From Nitrospiraceae bacterium (GTDB lineage: Bacteria > Hydrogenedentota > Hydrogenedentia > Hydrogenedentales > SLHB01): DNA of 35,372 bases. Of this stretch, positions 18,501 through 27,000 are shown in pieces. Under the pieces are notes generated by a model. That model made no database searches and was not told the DNA's origin. It was given only the letters and a program-made list of their open reading frames with translations. The stretch spans positions 1 through 35,372 of the forward strand of contig JAACEL010000002.1 in NCBI GenBank assembly GCA_011682535.1, read 5' to 3'. The position numbers were made by a program, and so were the translations under genes. Position 1 is the first letter of the stretch. The number at the start of each line of letters is the position of its first letter.

Positions 18501-20128
18501 TAGGCGCGGGTGCCGGCCGGCGGCTCCACGGAGCCTTCGCCGCGTACCGCGGTGGTCAACTGATAGGTTTGCCCGTGCTGATCGCAGGTACCGTCGAATT
18601 CCACGAGCACCTCGCGCTCGATGAGCGAGGGGATGTCGAAGCAGAGATTCTCCTGGCTCAACTGGTTGCCGCGCAGGTCGACGCGATCCTGCACAAGGGG
18701 GCTCCCCGTCGGTCCGAGACCCGTGTTGGCGACCAGCGCGCTGATGTCGCTGATCTTGTTGTTCGTGAGCGACAGCACGGTGAGATCCGGCAGACCCGCC
18801 AGCGGCGACAGGCCCGTGATCAGGTTGTCGCCGAGGATCACCACGGCCAGATCCGTGAGGAACGTCAGCGAGGTGATGTCGCTGACCATGTTGCCCGACG
18901 CGTCCACGAATACCAGGTCCTTCATGCCCTGTACCGGCGTGAGCGACGAGATCTGGTTGTCCCACAGTCCCAGGCGCATGACTTTGGTCAGATTCGTGAC
19001 GGGCGTGATGTCGCTGACCATGTTGCCGCCGATGTCCAGTTCGATCAACTCGCGGAAGTCGTCGACGATCCCGATGTTGGCGATTTGGTTGTTGCTGAGG
19101 GTGAGTCGGCGCAGGTTGCGCATCAACCGGAGATCCTCCAAAGCGGCGTCATCCAGTTGGTTGTCGTGCAGGAACAGGGCCAGCATCCCGCCCAGATTCT
19201 CGATACCGCTGAGGCTCGTCAGCTCATTGTCTTGCAGTTCCAGGTAGCTCAGGCCGTACAACTCGTGGATAGGCGTCAAGTCGCTGATGCGGTTGCCCGC
19301 CAGATACAGGGAAGTGATCTTGCCCAGTCCCGACAGTGCGGTGAGGTCGCTGATGCGGTTGCCGCCCAGCAGCAGCATTTCCAGGTTGATGCACGCTTCC
19401 AGTCCCTTGAGATTCTCGATGCCCTTATCGGAAGCGTCGAACGCTTCCAGCCGCGCCAGGTCGACGTCATAGAGATCATCCAGCGGCGAGAGGCCCAGGA
19501 ACAACAGCAGTTGTTTCTTGAGGTTCGGGTCGGGCACGTCGACCAGCAGGCGGCCGCATTCACCTTCGGAGTACACGGTCACTTCGAGCGCCTCGAGCGC
19601 GGGAATGATGGTGCATAGGCCTTCCTGGTTGATGAGGTTACCCGTGACGTTGAGGATATCGCCTGCGCCCAGCGCCGGGTGGCCCGACAGCGGGGAGAGA
19701 TCAACGAGCTTGTTGTCGTGGAAGAACAGGAAACGTAATTCGAGGAGGCCGGCCAGCGGTGAGAGGTCGGAGATCTGGTTCTCCCACATGTAGATGTCGC
19801 GTAACGCAGGGAGCGAAGCGAGCGGAGCGATGTCGTCGATGGCGTTGCCGTACAGGTACACTTCGACGAGGTCGGTGCAGTACTCGAGCCCGGTGAGGTC
19901 TTCGATGCCCCGGAAAGTCGCGTTGAGCGAAGTGAACCCTACGCCGACGAGATCGGTGTCCTCGATGGGGCCCGATGGCTTTCCGATCGTGGTACGGATG
20001 GCCTGCTCGAGGCTGACATCGGGAAAGGTCACCTCGAACGCTTGCACCTGACTCGGGATCACGATTGCCGCGATGGCCAGCAACACCACGCCCGACAAGC
20101 CTTTACAGTCCATTAACGCTCTGCGCAT
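15581..20128 (-). CDS. Large secreted/surface protein: LRR array, five InlB-B-type repeats, three IPT/TIG domains, CarboxypepD_reg-like domain, C-terminal TM
   Basis: 1515 aa with signal peptide. LRRs (LxxNxISDLTPL-type). Five GWVFDxWxGD...NP..ITMDxDKxxxAVF repeats. Three SPxxGxxxGGxxVxxxGxxL...V.FGG.AA TIG units. C-terminal hydrophobic helix followed by RRNATRA. Confidence 0.9.
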   Translation of the reverse strand: MRRALMDCKGLSGVVLLAIAAIVIPSQVQAFEVTFPDVSLEQAIRTTIGKPSGPIEDTDLVGVGFTSLNATFRGIEDLTGLEYCTDLVEVYLYGNAIDDIAPLASLPALRDIYMWENQISDLSPLAGLLELRFLFFHDNKLVDLSPLSGHPALGAGDILNVTGNLINQEGLCTIIPALEALEVTVYSEGECGRLLVDVPDPNLKKQLLLFLGLSPLDDLYDVDLARLEAFDASDKGIENLKGLEACINLEMLLLGGNRISDLTALSGLGKITSLYLAGNRISDLTPIHELYGLSYLELQDNELTSLSGIENLGGMLALFLHDNQLDDAALEDLRLMRNLRRLTLSNNQIANIGIVDDFRELIELDIGGNMVSDITPVTNLTKVMRLGLWDNQISSLTPVQGMKDLVFVDASGNMVSDITSLTFLTDLAVVILGDNLITGLSPLAGLPDLTVLSLTNNKISDISALVANTGLGPTGSPLVQDRVDLRGNQLSQENLCFDIPSLIEREVLVEFDGTCDQHGQTYQLTTAVRGEGSVEPPAGTRAYSQGTEVTLTATPAEGWVFDRWEGDVTATDNPVVVTMDADKRATAVFLEAAGAYTLTVDVSGNGTTTPTGETDYSEGAEVLITAFPDDEWLFDHWEGDIDLAQAGLNPITLVMNADKTVTAFFVERGPLYPLTTSTIGGGDVQVDPVGENGEYTENTPVSIDAIPQLGWVFDRWEGDVPPGAANPFTIVMDGPKNVVAVFVEDGFDYTLATVVEGNGTIQPAAGFYRYFEGTPVPLSATPQSGWVFDHWKGNLTGEANPTSITMDGDKTITAVFAAAPVTYTLTIGNIIGGGGVNTVNPPPGAYVYAEGKQITLIATPAEGWVFDQWQGDLQGGANPTVITMDDDKNVQAVFRQIPFLGELSPAKGTILGGEAVDILGGRLAEATAVTFGGEAATIVGASDTVLEVLTPPHERGVVDVHVTTPMGDVVAVAGFMFVEPPGPPELGAITPSVGKAVGGEVLSVRGRNLALTRSITFGGVAAQILSAEETRLQVVAPPNAPGFVAVEVTTTTGVHRVEDAYQYLGVPTISALSPDEGHISGGDTVLVQGTALATAQSVEFNTAAATIVNVTDTEIEILTPAHTTAEWVDVTVTTLGGAVTAVDAFEYFEQRSTIVCSVRDSESLDPILDASVRLDPPGRVLTSSVDGLYTFTNVRPGDYTLTVSAQDYAPQTRNVTTVLGQQIAVTFLLESAIDEPGGICGQLFKRLDEKISEPSMPLSVEDSPLAKAAATASLAVRVTAEAAIDPESAWAVAEGGGWFASGGAWLAADAENDGWVVFEPGEPFAPGESVTLTVGAVTVDGDIIGPLSKDFLIAADKALDNVPELVEVDSIEALPEVIAAPQSSVYRVQPAGVFAEPLTLQLPVPAGVSADALDIYYYSETTSHQGWYPADNVVGWMAPESRRTVDVDGQTYIEIQVNHAGVMQLGQAIELALGNTVSIEIGAGGGRAMWLSLGTTLFALSFALGLIVRRNATRA

Positions 20129-20436
20129 TGCTGTCTCCTCGTTCCTGAACGCCTAGAGCCCCCCGTAGCGTTTCGCGCATTCCTACCAAAGGGTCGGCCT
20201 TACTGCGAGTTTACGTTTTCTGATGTAATTTGTAAAGAGATTTTACCCTAAGTCGCCCTTTCAACACCAGTTAAATCGACGCAATCGGACCCCAACAGAG
20301 ACTGTTTGGTCCCTGTTTTTGGGTTCGGGCCTCTCCGTCGAGGGGGAGCGCAGGGCAGGTTACTGAGGAAACGATCGCCAGGCGGCGCGGTAGGATGAAG
20401 GATGTAGTACACGGCAGTAGTCTGGAGGATTCTTGT

Positions 20437-21075
20437 ATGACAAAGAGCGCAAACGCCCGGAATATGCTGTTGATGACCGCTGTGATCGTTGGTTTTGGAC
20501 TGGCCGGTATGGGATGTTCGCCAACGATCCCGTTCGCGTTCGACATCTCTATCAACTTGGGAACGTATGACTTGAGTGCCCTGCAGGTCTACGCGGGGCT
20601 GTTCGCCGGGGCCGAGATTCCCGAGGATTTCGAGGCGCCTGCGTTACCCGTGTGCAACTTGCCCACACAGGAGGAGATCCGGGAGCTGGTGAGCGAAGCC
20701 GCTGGCGATTGGGTGGCTAACCTCATTCATCTCAAGGCGATGAACCTGGTTGCGACCGAACTCACGGCCATATCGGGCGATTTCGACGACCTCACGTACC
20801 TCTCGTTGCAGTGGCAACCCAAACCGTTGGGTGGTGTGGCCCAGCCCTCCGTGAACCTCGGCACGGCCGATTCGGCGTTGGGGCTTGGCACGCAAATCCT
20901 GTTGGGGCCGCCTGTTCCGGTGGATTTCCTGGCACTGATCGAGGATGACGCCGCCAACCCGGCGACGGAGTGTGCTTCGTTGGGCATCGACGTGGACGGC
21001 GTCGTGCCCAGCACCGTCCCCGTGATGGCGGTGACGGTCACGTTGAACGTCGTTGGCGAGGTCCGGCTGCGCTGA
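20437..21075 (+). CDS. Predicted lipoprotein of unknown function
   Basis: MTKSANARNMLLMTAVIVGFGLAGMGCSPTIPF: hydrophobic N-terminus with lipobox-like Cys. ATG preceded by tggagga. No family recognised. Confidence 0.75.
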   Translation: MTKSANARNMLLMTAVIVGFGLAGMGCSPTIPFAFDISINLGTYDLSALQVYAGLFAGAEIPEDFEAPALPVCNLPTQEEIRELVSEAAGDWVANLIHLKAMNLVATELTAISGDFDDLTYLSLQWQPKPLGGVAQPSVNLGTADSALGLGTQILLGPPVPVDFLALIEDDAANPATECASLGIDVDGVVPSTVPVMAVTVTLNVVGEVRLR

Positions 21076-21153
21076 CCGGCTGCCGCGGCCCATTCTTAGA
21101 TGACTTGACGGTTGGTGCGGGGGGGCGCACAATGGGGCGAGAGGTGTTGCTTC

Positions 21154-22125
21154 GTGACCGTCCAATGTGAATTGTGCCCCAAGAACTGCGTGATCGCGCC
21201 TGGCCAGAGCGGTGAGTGCCGGATCCGGGTGAATGTGGACGGGCAACTGCTGGCGGTCACCTGCGGGTACCCGTGCTCCGTGCACGTGGATCCCGTCGAG
21301 AAGAAGCCGCTGTACCATTTCCTGCCCGGGTCGAGCATTCTGTCCATTGCCACCGTTGGCTGCAATCTGCACTGCAAGAATTGTCAGAACTGGGAGATCT
21401 CGCAGGAGGATCCGGAAAATGTGCGGGCACGCGAGTTGCCGCCCGCCCTGTTGCCCGAACTGGCCCGCCAGCAGGACTGTGAATCGGTGGCCTACACCTA
21501 TACTGATCCCTGCGCCTACTATGAGTATGCGCTCGACGGTTCAATCGCCGTGCGCGATGCGGGGCTCCGGAATGTGTTGGTGACGGCGGCCTACTGCAAC
21601 CAGGAGCCCTGGAAACGCTTGTGCGCGTACACGGATGGCGCCAATATCGACATCAAATCGATATCGGACCAGTTTTACCGGGACATCTGCTCGGGCCGCC
21701 TGGCTCCGGTGTTGAATGCGTGCGTGGCGGCGAAGTCGATGGCGGTGATGGTGGAGATTACCAATCTGGTGATCCCAACGCTCAACGATTCGGACGATGA
21801 TCTGCGCGAGTTGTGCCGCTGGATCGTCGAGAATCTAGGCAAGGATACGCCGCTGCACTTCTCGCGGTTTTTCCCCCACTACCAGATGCGCAATCTCCCG
21901 CCGACGCCGCCTGAAACGCTCGACCGTGCCAGGGCCATCGCGCTGGCGGAGGGGTTGTACTACGTTTACATCGGCAACCTGTCGCGGCCGGAGGCCGAGC
22001 ACACGTACTGCCATTCCTGCAAGGCGGTCTTGGTGAAGCGCCGAGGCTACCGGGTACTGGAAAACACGGTTCGCGCGGGGGCCTGTCCCCAATGCGGCAC
22101 GGAGGTCTACGGCGTATGGCAATGA
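21154..22125 (+). CDS. amrS: AmmeMemoRadiSam system radical SAM enzyme
   Basis: GTG start; MTVQCELCPKNCVIAPGQSGECRIRVNVDGQL...TVGCNLHCKNCQNWEISQEDPENV. CxxxCxxC cluster motif in the AmrS context. An alternative start at 21112 is in frame. Confidence 0.92.
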   Translation: MTVQCELCPKNCVIAPGQSGECRIRVNVDGQLLAVTCGYPCSVHVDPVEKKPLYHFLPGSSILSIATVGCNLHCKNCQNWEISQEDPENVRARELPPALLPELARQQDCESVAYTYTDPCAYYEYALDGSIAVRDAGLRNVLVTAAYCNQEPWKRLCAYTDGANIDIKSISDQFYRDICSGRLAPVLNACVAAKSMAVMVEITNLVIPTLNDSDDDLRELCRWIVENLGKDTPLHFSRFFPHYQMRNLPPTPPETLDRARAIALAEGLYYVYIGNLSRPEAEHTYCHSCKAVLVKRRGYRVLENTVRAGACPQCGTEVYGVWQ

Positions 22126-22292
22126 AACGCAGGAGCTTTATCGAGGCGGTGATCGCCGCCCCATGGGTGTGGCTGGCGGCATGCGTGGCGCCGCGCCGCT
22201 GGCGCGAGGCGGTGCGATCACGGCATTATCCCGGACCGGTGGCGCCGCTCGACCCGGCTGAGATCCGGCGGCGGGGCCGGTGGGCGGGGTGA
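22122..22292 (+). CDS. Very small ORF with twin-arginine-type signal and lipobox-like Cys, C-terminal GRWAG
   Basis: MKRRSFIEAVIAAPWVWLAACVAPRRWREAVRSRHYPGPVAPLDPAEIRRRGRWAG. ATG overlaps the upstream TGA (ATGA). Stop is 18 nt before the next ATG. Alternative start at 22116 (MAMKRR). Confidence 0.65.
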   Translation: MKRRSFIEAVIAAPWVWLAACVAPRRWREAVRSRHYPGPVAPLDPAEIRRRGRWAG

Positions 22293-22310
22293 TTGATCGA
22301 GGGTGATGCG

Positions 22311-23885
22311 ATGCGGCGGCAACAGCGGGAGCACAGGGTTGGGGCGGCTAGTGTGGCGCGATTCGTGACGGTTTGGACGTTTATGGCGGTCGCGATCTCT
22401 TGCCGCGAGGAGGTGGCCGCCCGGGAACCGGAGGCCGGACCGGTGAAGCGCGTGCTGACGTCCGCCTTGGCGGGGCGTTGGTATACGGACGACGCGGCGG
22501 AGCTTTCCGAGGAACTGGACGGATACCTGGACTCGGTGGATGCGGAGCCGTTGGCGAACGTCCATGCGCTGATCCTGCCTCACGCGGGATACCGCTACTC
22601 CGGGCAGGTGGCCGCGTACGGTGTCAAACAGTTGGCGGGCCAGTCGTTCAAACGGGTCGTGGTGCTGGGGCCATCGCACCGTTTGCGGATGGCCAACCGG
22701 GCGAGCGTGCCGTCGGCCACGCACTATGCGACGCTGCTCGGCGAGGTCCCTCTCGACCTGGACTTCATCGCCGCTCTCAAACGTCATCCCCAGTTCGTGA
22801 CGGTGCCTGAAGCCCACGATGGCGAGCACAGTGTGCAGATCGAGGTGCCGTTACTGCAACGGGCGCTGGGCGCGTTCACGCTTGTGCCGATTGTGGTCGG
22901 CCAGCTTGACGCGGACACCGCGCGCGCGATGGGCGGGATTGTGAAGGGACTGTTGGGGCCGGACACGCTCGTCGTAGTCAGCAGCGACTTCGTCCACTAT
23001 GGGTCGCGGTTCGACTACGTGCCGTTCAAGGACGACGTGGCGGAGAACCTGAAGAAGCTCGATCTGGGCGCATGGGAGTTTATCGAGCGGCGCGATGTGG
23101 CCGGGTGGTATGACTACATTGACGAGACGGGCGCGACCATATGCGGCAGGCACGCGATTGCCGTGTTGCTGCCCATGTTGCCGGACGACTCATCCGCCCA
23201 TCTGCTCCGCTACGACACGTCGGGCCACATTACCAATGACTGGAGCAACTCGGTAAGCTACCTGAGCATCGCGTTCAGGTGTACGTGGGAAAGGGGAACA
23301 CCGATGGAAGCCGAGAAGCCGGACACCGCCACTCTCTCCGAGGACGAGAAGAAGCAGTTGCTGTCCTTAGCGCGGGGGACGTTGGAGTACTATGTCGAGC
23401 ATGACCGCATGCCCAAGCCGGCGGATCTGGGGGTAGCGATCACGGCGGGAATGGAGCAGGTGATGGGCGCGTTTGTGACGCTGCACGAGCACGGACGGCT
23501 GCGCGGCTGCATCGGCGAGATCTTCCCGCGGCGCCCGTTGTACGAGGCCGTCATGGACCACGCCGTGAATTCCGGCATGCGCGACCATCGGTTCACGCCA
23601 GTTGTGGCCGAAGAACTGCCCTTGCTGCACTACGAGATCTCCGCGTTGACGGTTCCCGAACCTGTCGCTTCCTATGAAGACATCGAGATCGGACGGCACG
23701 GCATGGTGATCGAGAAGAACGGGCGTACGGCGGTGTTCTTGCCCCAAGTCGCCCCGCAACAGGGCTGGGACATCGCCGAAACGCTCACTCAGTTGTCGCG
23801 TAAGGCCGGACTGCCCGGCGATGCCTGGAAGGAGGGGGCGGCGTTCACGGTTTTCGAGGCCATCGTGTTCGAGGAGGCGCAGTAG
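22311..23885 (+). CDS. AmmeMemoRadiSam system protein B (Memo-like) fused to protein A (AMMECR1-like), with N-terminal signal/lipobox-like segment
   Basis: N-terminal half: RWYTDDAAELSEELDGYL, ALILPHAGYRYSGQVAAYGVKQL, VVVLGPSHRL, VVSSDFVHYGSRF (Memo). C-terminal half: LLSLARGTLEYYVEHDRMPKP, GAFVTLHEHGRLRGCIGEIFPRRPLYEAVMDHAVNSGMRDHRFTPV (AMMECR1). TTG at 22293 is an alternative start. Confidence 0.93.
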   Translation: MRRQQREHRVGAASVARFVTVWTFMAVAISCREEVAAREPEAGPVKRVLTSALAGRWYTDDAAELSEELDGYLDSVDAEPLANVHALILPHAGYRYSGQVAAYGVKQLAGQSFKRVVVLGPSHRLRMANRASVPSATHYATLLGEVPLDLDFIAALKRHPQFVTVPEAHDGEHSVQIEVPLLQRALGAFTLVPIVVGQLDADTARAMGGIVKGLLGPDTLVVVSSDFVHYGSRFDYVPFKDDVAENLKKLDLGAWEFIERRDVAGWYDYIDETGATICGRHAIAVLLPMLPDDSSAHLLRYDTSGHITNDWSNSVSYLSIAFRCTWERGTPMEAEKPDTATLSEDEKKQLLSLARGTLEYYVEHDRMPKPADLGVAITAGMEQVMGAFVTLHEHGRLRGCIGEIFPRRPLYEAVMDHAVNSGMRDHRFTPVVAEELPLLHYEISALTVPEPVASYEDIEIGRHGMVIEKNGRTAVFLPQVAPQQGWDIAETLTQLSRKAGLPGDAWKEGAAFTVFEAIVFEEAQ

Positions 23886-23900
23886 GACGTGGGCGGAAGA

Positions 23901-23945
23901 TCCCGAACGCCGGGTGGCGTATTGTGGCGCGCCCGAAGTGCTTGG
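23901..23945 (+). repeat. Copy 2 of the stop-codon-adjacent dispersed repeat
   Basis: tcccgaacgccgggtggcgtattgtggcgcgcccgaagtgcttgg, nearly identical to 7220-7264, 15 bp after the stop at 23885. Confidence 0.85.
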
Positions 23946-24059
23946 GTGCTCGAAAGATACGCTCAGCCACGCCGCCACCAAGCGGGTGAGAAGCGACAAC
24001 GCTATGCGACGTAAATGCTGCCGCCCGAAGGGTTCTGGCCGAACTCCTAGGCCTATCAG

Positions 24060-27000
24060 ATGATTGGGGGAAGGGGAGTCTCGGCGGAACGGCCGGCGGG
24101 CCGGATGATCGCGGTCGCGGGGCTGGGCTTCTTCGCGCTTGTCGCGCAGACGCTGTTGTTCCGCGATTTCTTCACGGTCTTCGAAGGCAGTGAGCTGGGG
24201 GTGGGCGCCTTCTTTGGTTCGTGGTTCATCTGGGTGGCGTTGGGGGCGTTGGCGGGGCGGATACCGTCGCGCTTACACGACGCGGCCGCCGGGCATGTGC
24301 GCGTGTTGGCCTTGCTGTACATTCCCGCCTTCGTCTTGCAGCACAGCGTCGTGTTGCACACGCGCGAACTGGCCGGGGTCGAGGCCTACGAACTGTTTCC
24401 CTTCGCCCCGATGCTGATTGCGTCCTTCGCGGTGAACGCCCCAACCAGTTTTCTCACCGGGTCGTTGTTCGCGCTCGCGTGCCGGTGGGTGGCGGAGCAA
24501 TCGAAGCATGCCGTATCGCGCGTTTATATCAGCGAGACGCTGGGGGCATGCGCGGGTGGAGTGTTCGTGACGGTGCTGCTCGTGTGGGGACTGCCGGGCG
24601 AGGCCGTGTTTGCGGCGGCGGCTTGGGCTCTGTGCGCGGTCCTGGGCGTTTCGGCGATGCTGACCGGTTGCCGCCTCCGCGCGGGGCTGGCGATTATGGC
24701 CGTAGTGGGGATGCTTGGGGCTGGGCTGTTCTGCGGCGGCGTGGGTGCGCGCTGGGCGGACTACGAGCAGCGCGCGGCCTGGTCGCGGTTGTTACCGGCG
24801 GAACAATACGGCGGGAGCTTCTCGACGGCGCAGTCGCGGTATCTGTACGGCTGGCGTGAGAATCAACTCATGGTGATCTCGGGCGGCGGCGTGAGCGAGA
24901 CGTTCCCCGGGGATGATCAGGCGGGGGCGGTCGTCGCGTTGCACATGGCGCAGCGGCCCGAGGCGCGCAACGTGTTGGTGTTCGGCGAAAACGCCCTGGG
25001 CATTTGCGCGGCGTTCAAGATGCTTCCGCAGATCCAGCACGTGACCTGGCTGCATCCGGATCGGGCCTATCCCAGGACGTTGATGGAAGCGTTGGCGGAC
25101 GAGGGAAGATCCGCGGCCGGGCCGGACGAGATTCCCCAAAAGGACATTCGCACGTTTGCGCGTGAAACGCAGCGCCGGTTCGATCTGATTGTCTTGAACT
25201 TGCCCGACATGACGACGCTCGTGCTGAACCGCTACGCCACCGTGGAGTTTTTCACGCTGATGGCGTCGATTCTGGAGACAGATGGACTTGTGTCCGTGCG
25301 GGTGTCGGGGGGCGAGAACTATGTCGGCGGCGAGCTGGCGTTGCTGGGCGCTTCGATGCTCGACACGCTCGATGCGGTGTTTCTGAAGACGATCCTGACG
25401 CCTGGTGAGGACACGTGGTTCCTGGCTGCGAACGGCGGCGGCCTGATGGAGCGCCCGGAGTGGCTGGCGCGGCGCTATGCGGGGATCGAGGGCGCCAGTG
25501 CGGTGTATCCGCCGGAGGGTGTTCGCGGGTTGTACCGGCCGGGCCGGGCGGCGTTCCAGATGGACGCGTACCGCGCGGCGATGGCCGAGACGCCGCGGAA
25601 TCTGCTGCGTAACACTGATCGCTCGCCGAAGGCGCTGGCGTATAACCTGTTGCTGGCTGTTAAGCAGGCCGAGTGGCGGCGGTTGGCCCGGTCGCTGCCT
25701 GCGTTGTGGCGGGTGGGACCCTGGCTGTTGGCTGGGCCGGTACTGCTATACGCCCTGCTGCGTCTGGTGTTTTTGCTCAAGACACGGTGGACGACGGGTG
25801 ACGACGGCGTGACCGATTTGAAGTTCCTGGTGTTTACGATGGGTGTGGCGAGCATCTCGCTGAGCATCGTTCTCATGTTTCTGTATCAAGTGCAGTTCGG
25901 GACGTTGTTCCTGCACATGGGTGTCATTACGGCGCTCTTCATGGCTGGTTCGCTTGTCGGAGCGATGGGAAGCGCGCGCTTCCTCACGCGATGGCCCCGG
26001 GGGCCGCTGTTGGTGTGCCTGACCGGTCACCTGTTGCTGTTTGGGGGCGTGGCCTTGCTGCCCGGCGCCGCTTCGCGCGGGACGTACGCCGGACTGTTCG
26101 CGCTGTGCGGTGCGTTCACCGGCGTGTACTTTCCTATCGCGGCGGCGCGGCTGGCGGCGGCCGGGGCGCCGGTGCGTGCGAGCGGTGCGGGACTCGAGAT
26201 GCTCGACCATCTCGGCGGAGCCGTGGGGGCTTCGCTGACGGGATTGGTCCTGCTGCCGATGTGGGGCGCCACGGCGGCCCTGGGCGTGCTGGCCCTGTTG
26301 GTGGGCGTCAACGGTCCCTTGCTGGCATTGAGCCGGACACCCAAGACGCGGGGAGACGCGTTTGACCGCCTGGTGCGTCCAGCCGCCTACGCGACCGCAG
26401 GGGTGGCCATCTATCTGCTGGGTGTGTCGGCCGCGGTGGCACATGGCGAGCCGGCCACAATGGGCGATCCGGTGGTCGATGCGGCGCGCACCATGGCGGG
26501 GGCCACCGAACTGGAGTCCAAGGAAGCTGTGCTGCCGGATGGGACGGCGGTGGTCTACTTCGCCGTGACCGAGTCCGACGACCGCGCCAAGGGCTATGTG
26601 TTCCCCTGCGACCCGTGGGCGTCGAAGGTGTACGGTTATCTTGGCCCTATTCAACTCGCGGCCTACACCGACGCGCAGGGCGTGCTGCTGGATTATGCGG
26701 TGTTGCGTTCGTATGAGACGCCATCTTATCTGTACCACGTGGAATCGTTTCACGACCGCTTGATGGGAGCGAGTCTGTTCACCGCGGGGCCATTCGACGG
26801 CGTGGACGCCGTCAGCGGGGCAACGATCACCGACGTGGCGATTCGCAGGACGCTTACGTTGGCGGGGCAGGGCTTTGCCCGGGACGTGCTGGGCGTGAAC
26901 GGCGAACTCGAGCCTGCACCCGCGCCAAGCGCGGCCGACTTCTTTGGTAGCACCGGCTTTCGTGATTTCGCCGTGTTGGCCGCACTCACGCTCGCCGCCA

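Noticed and set aside
18569-19618. 349-aa plus-strand ORF antisense to the LRR region
   Set aside because: Shadow of LRR repeats, no independent support.
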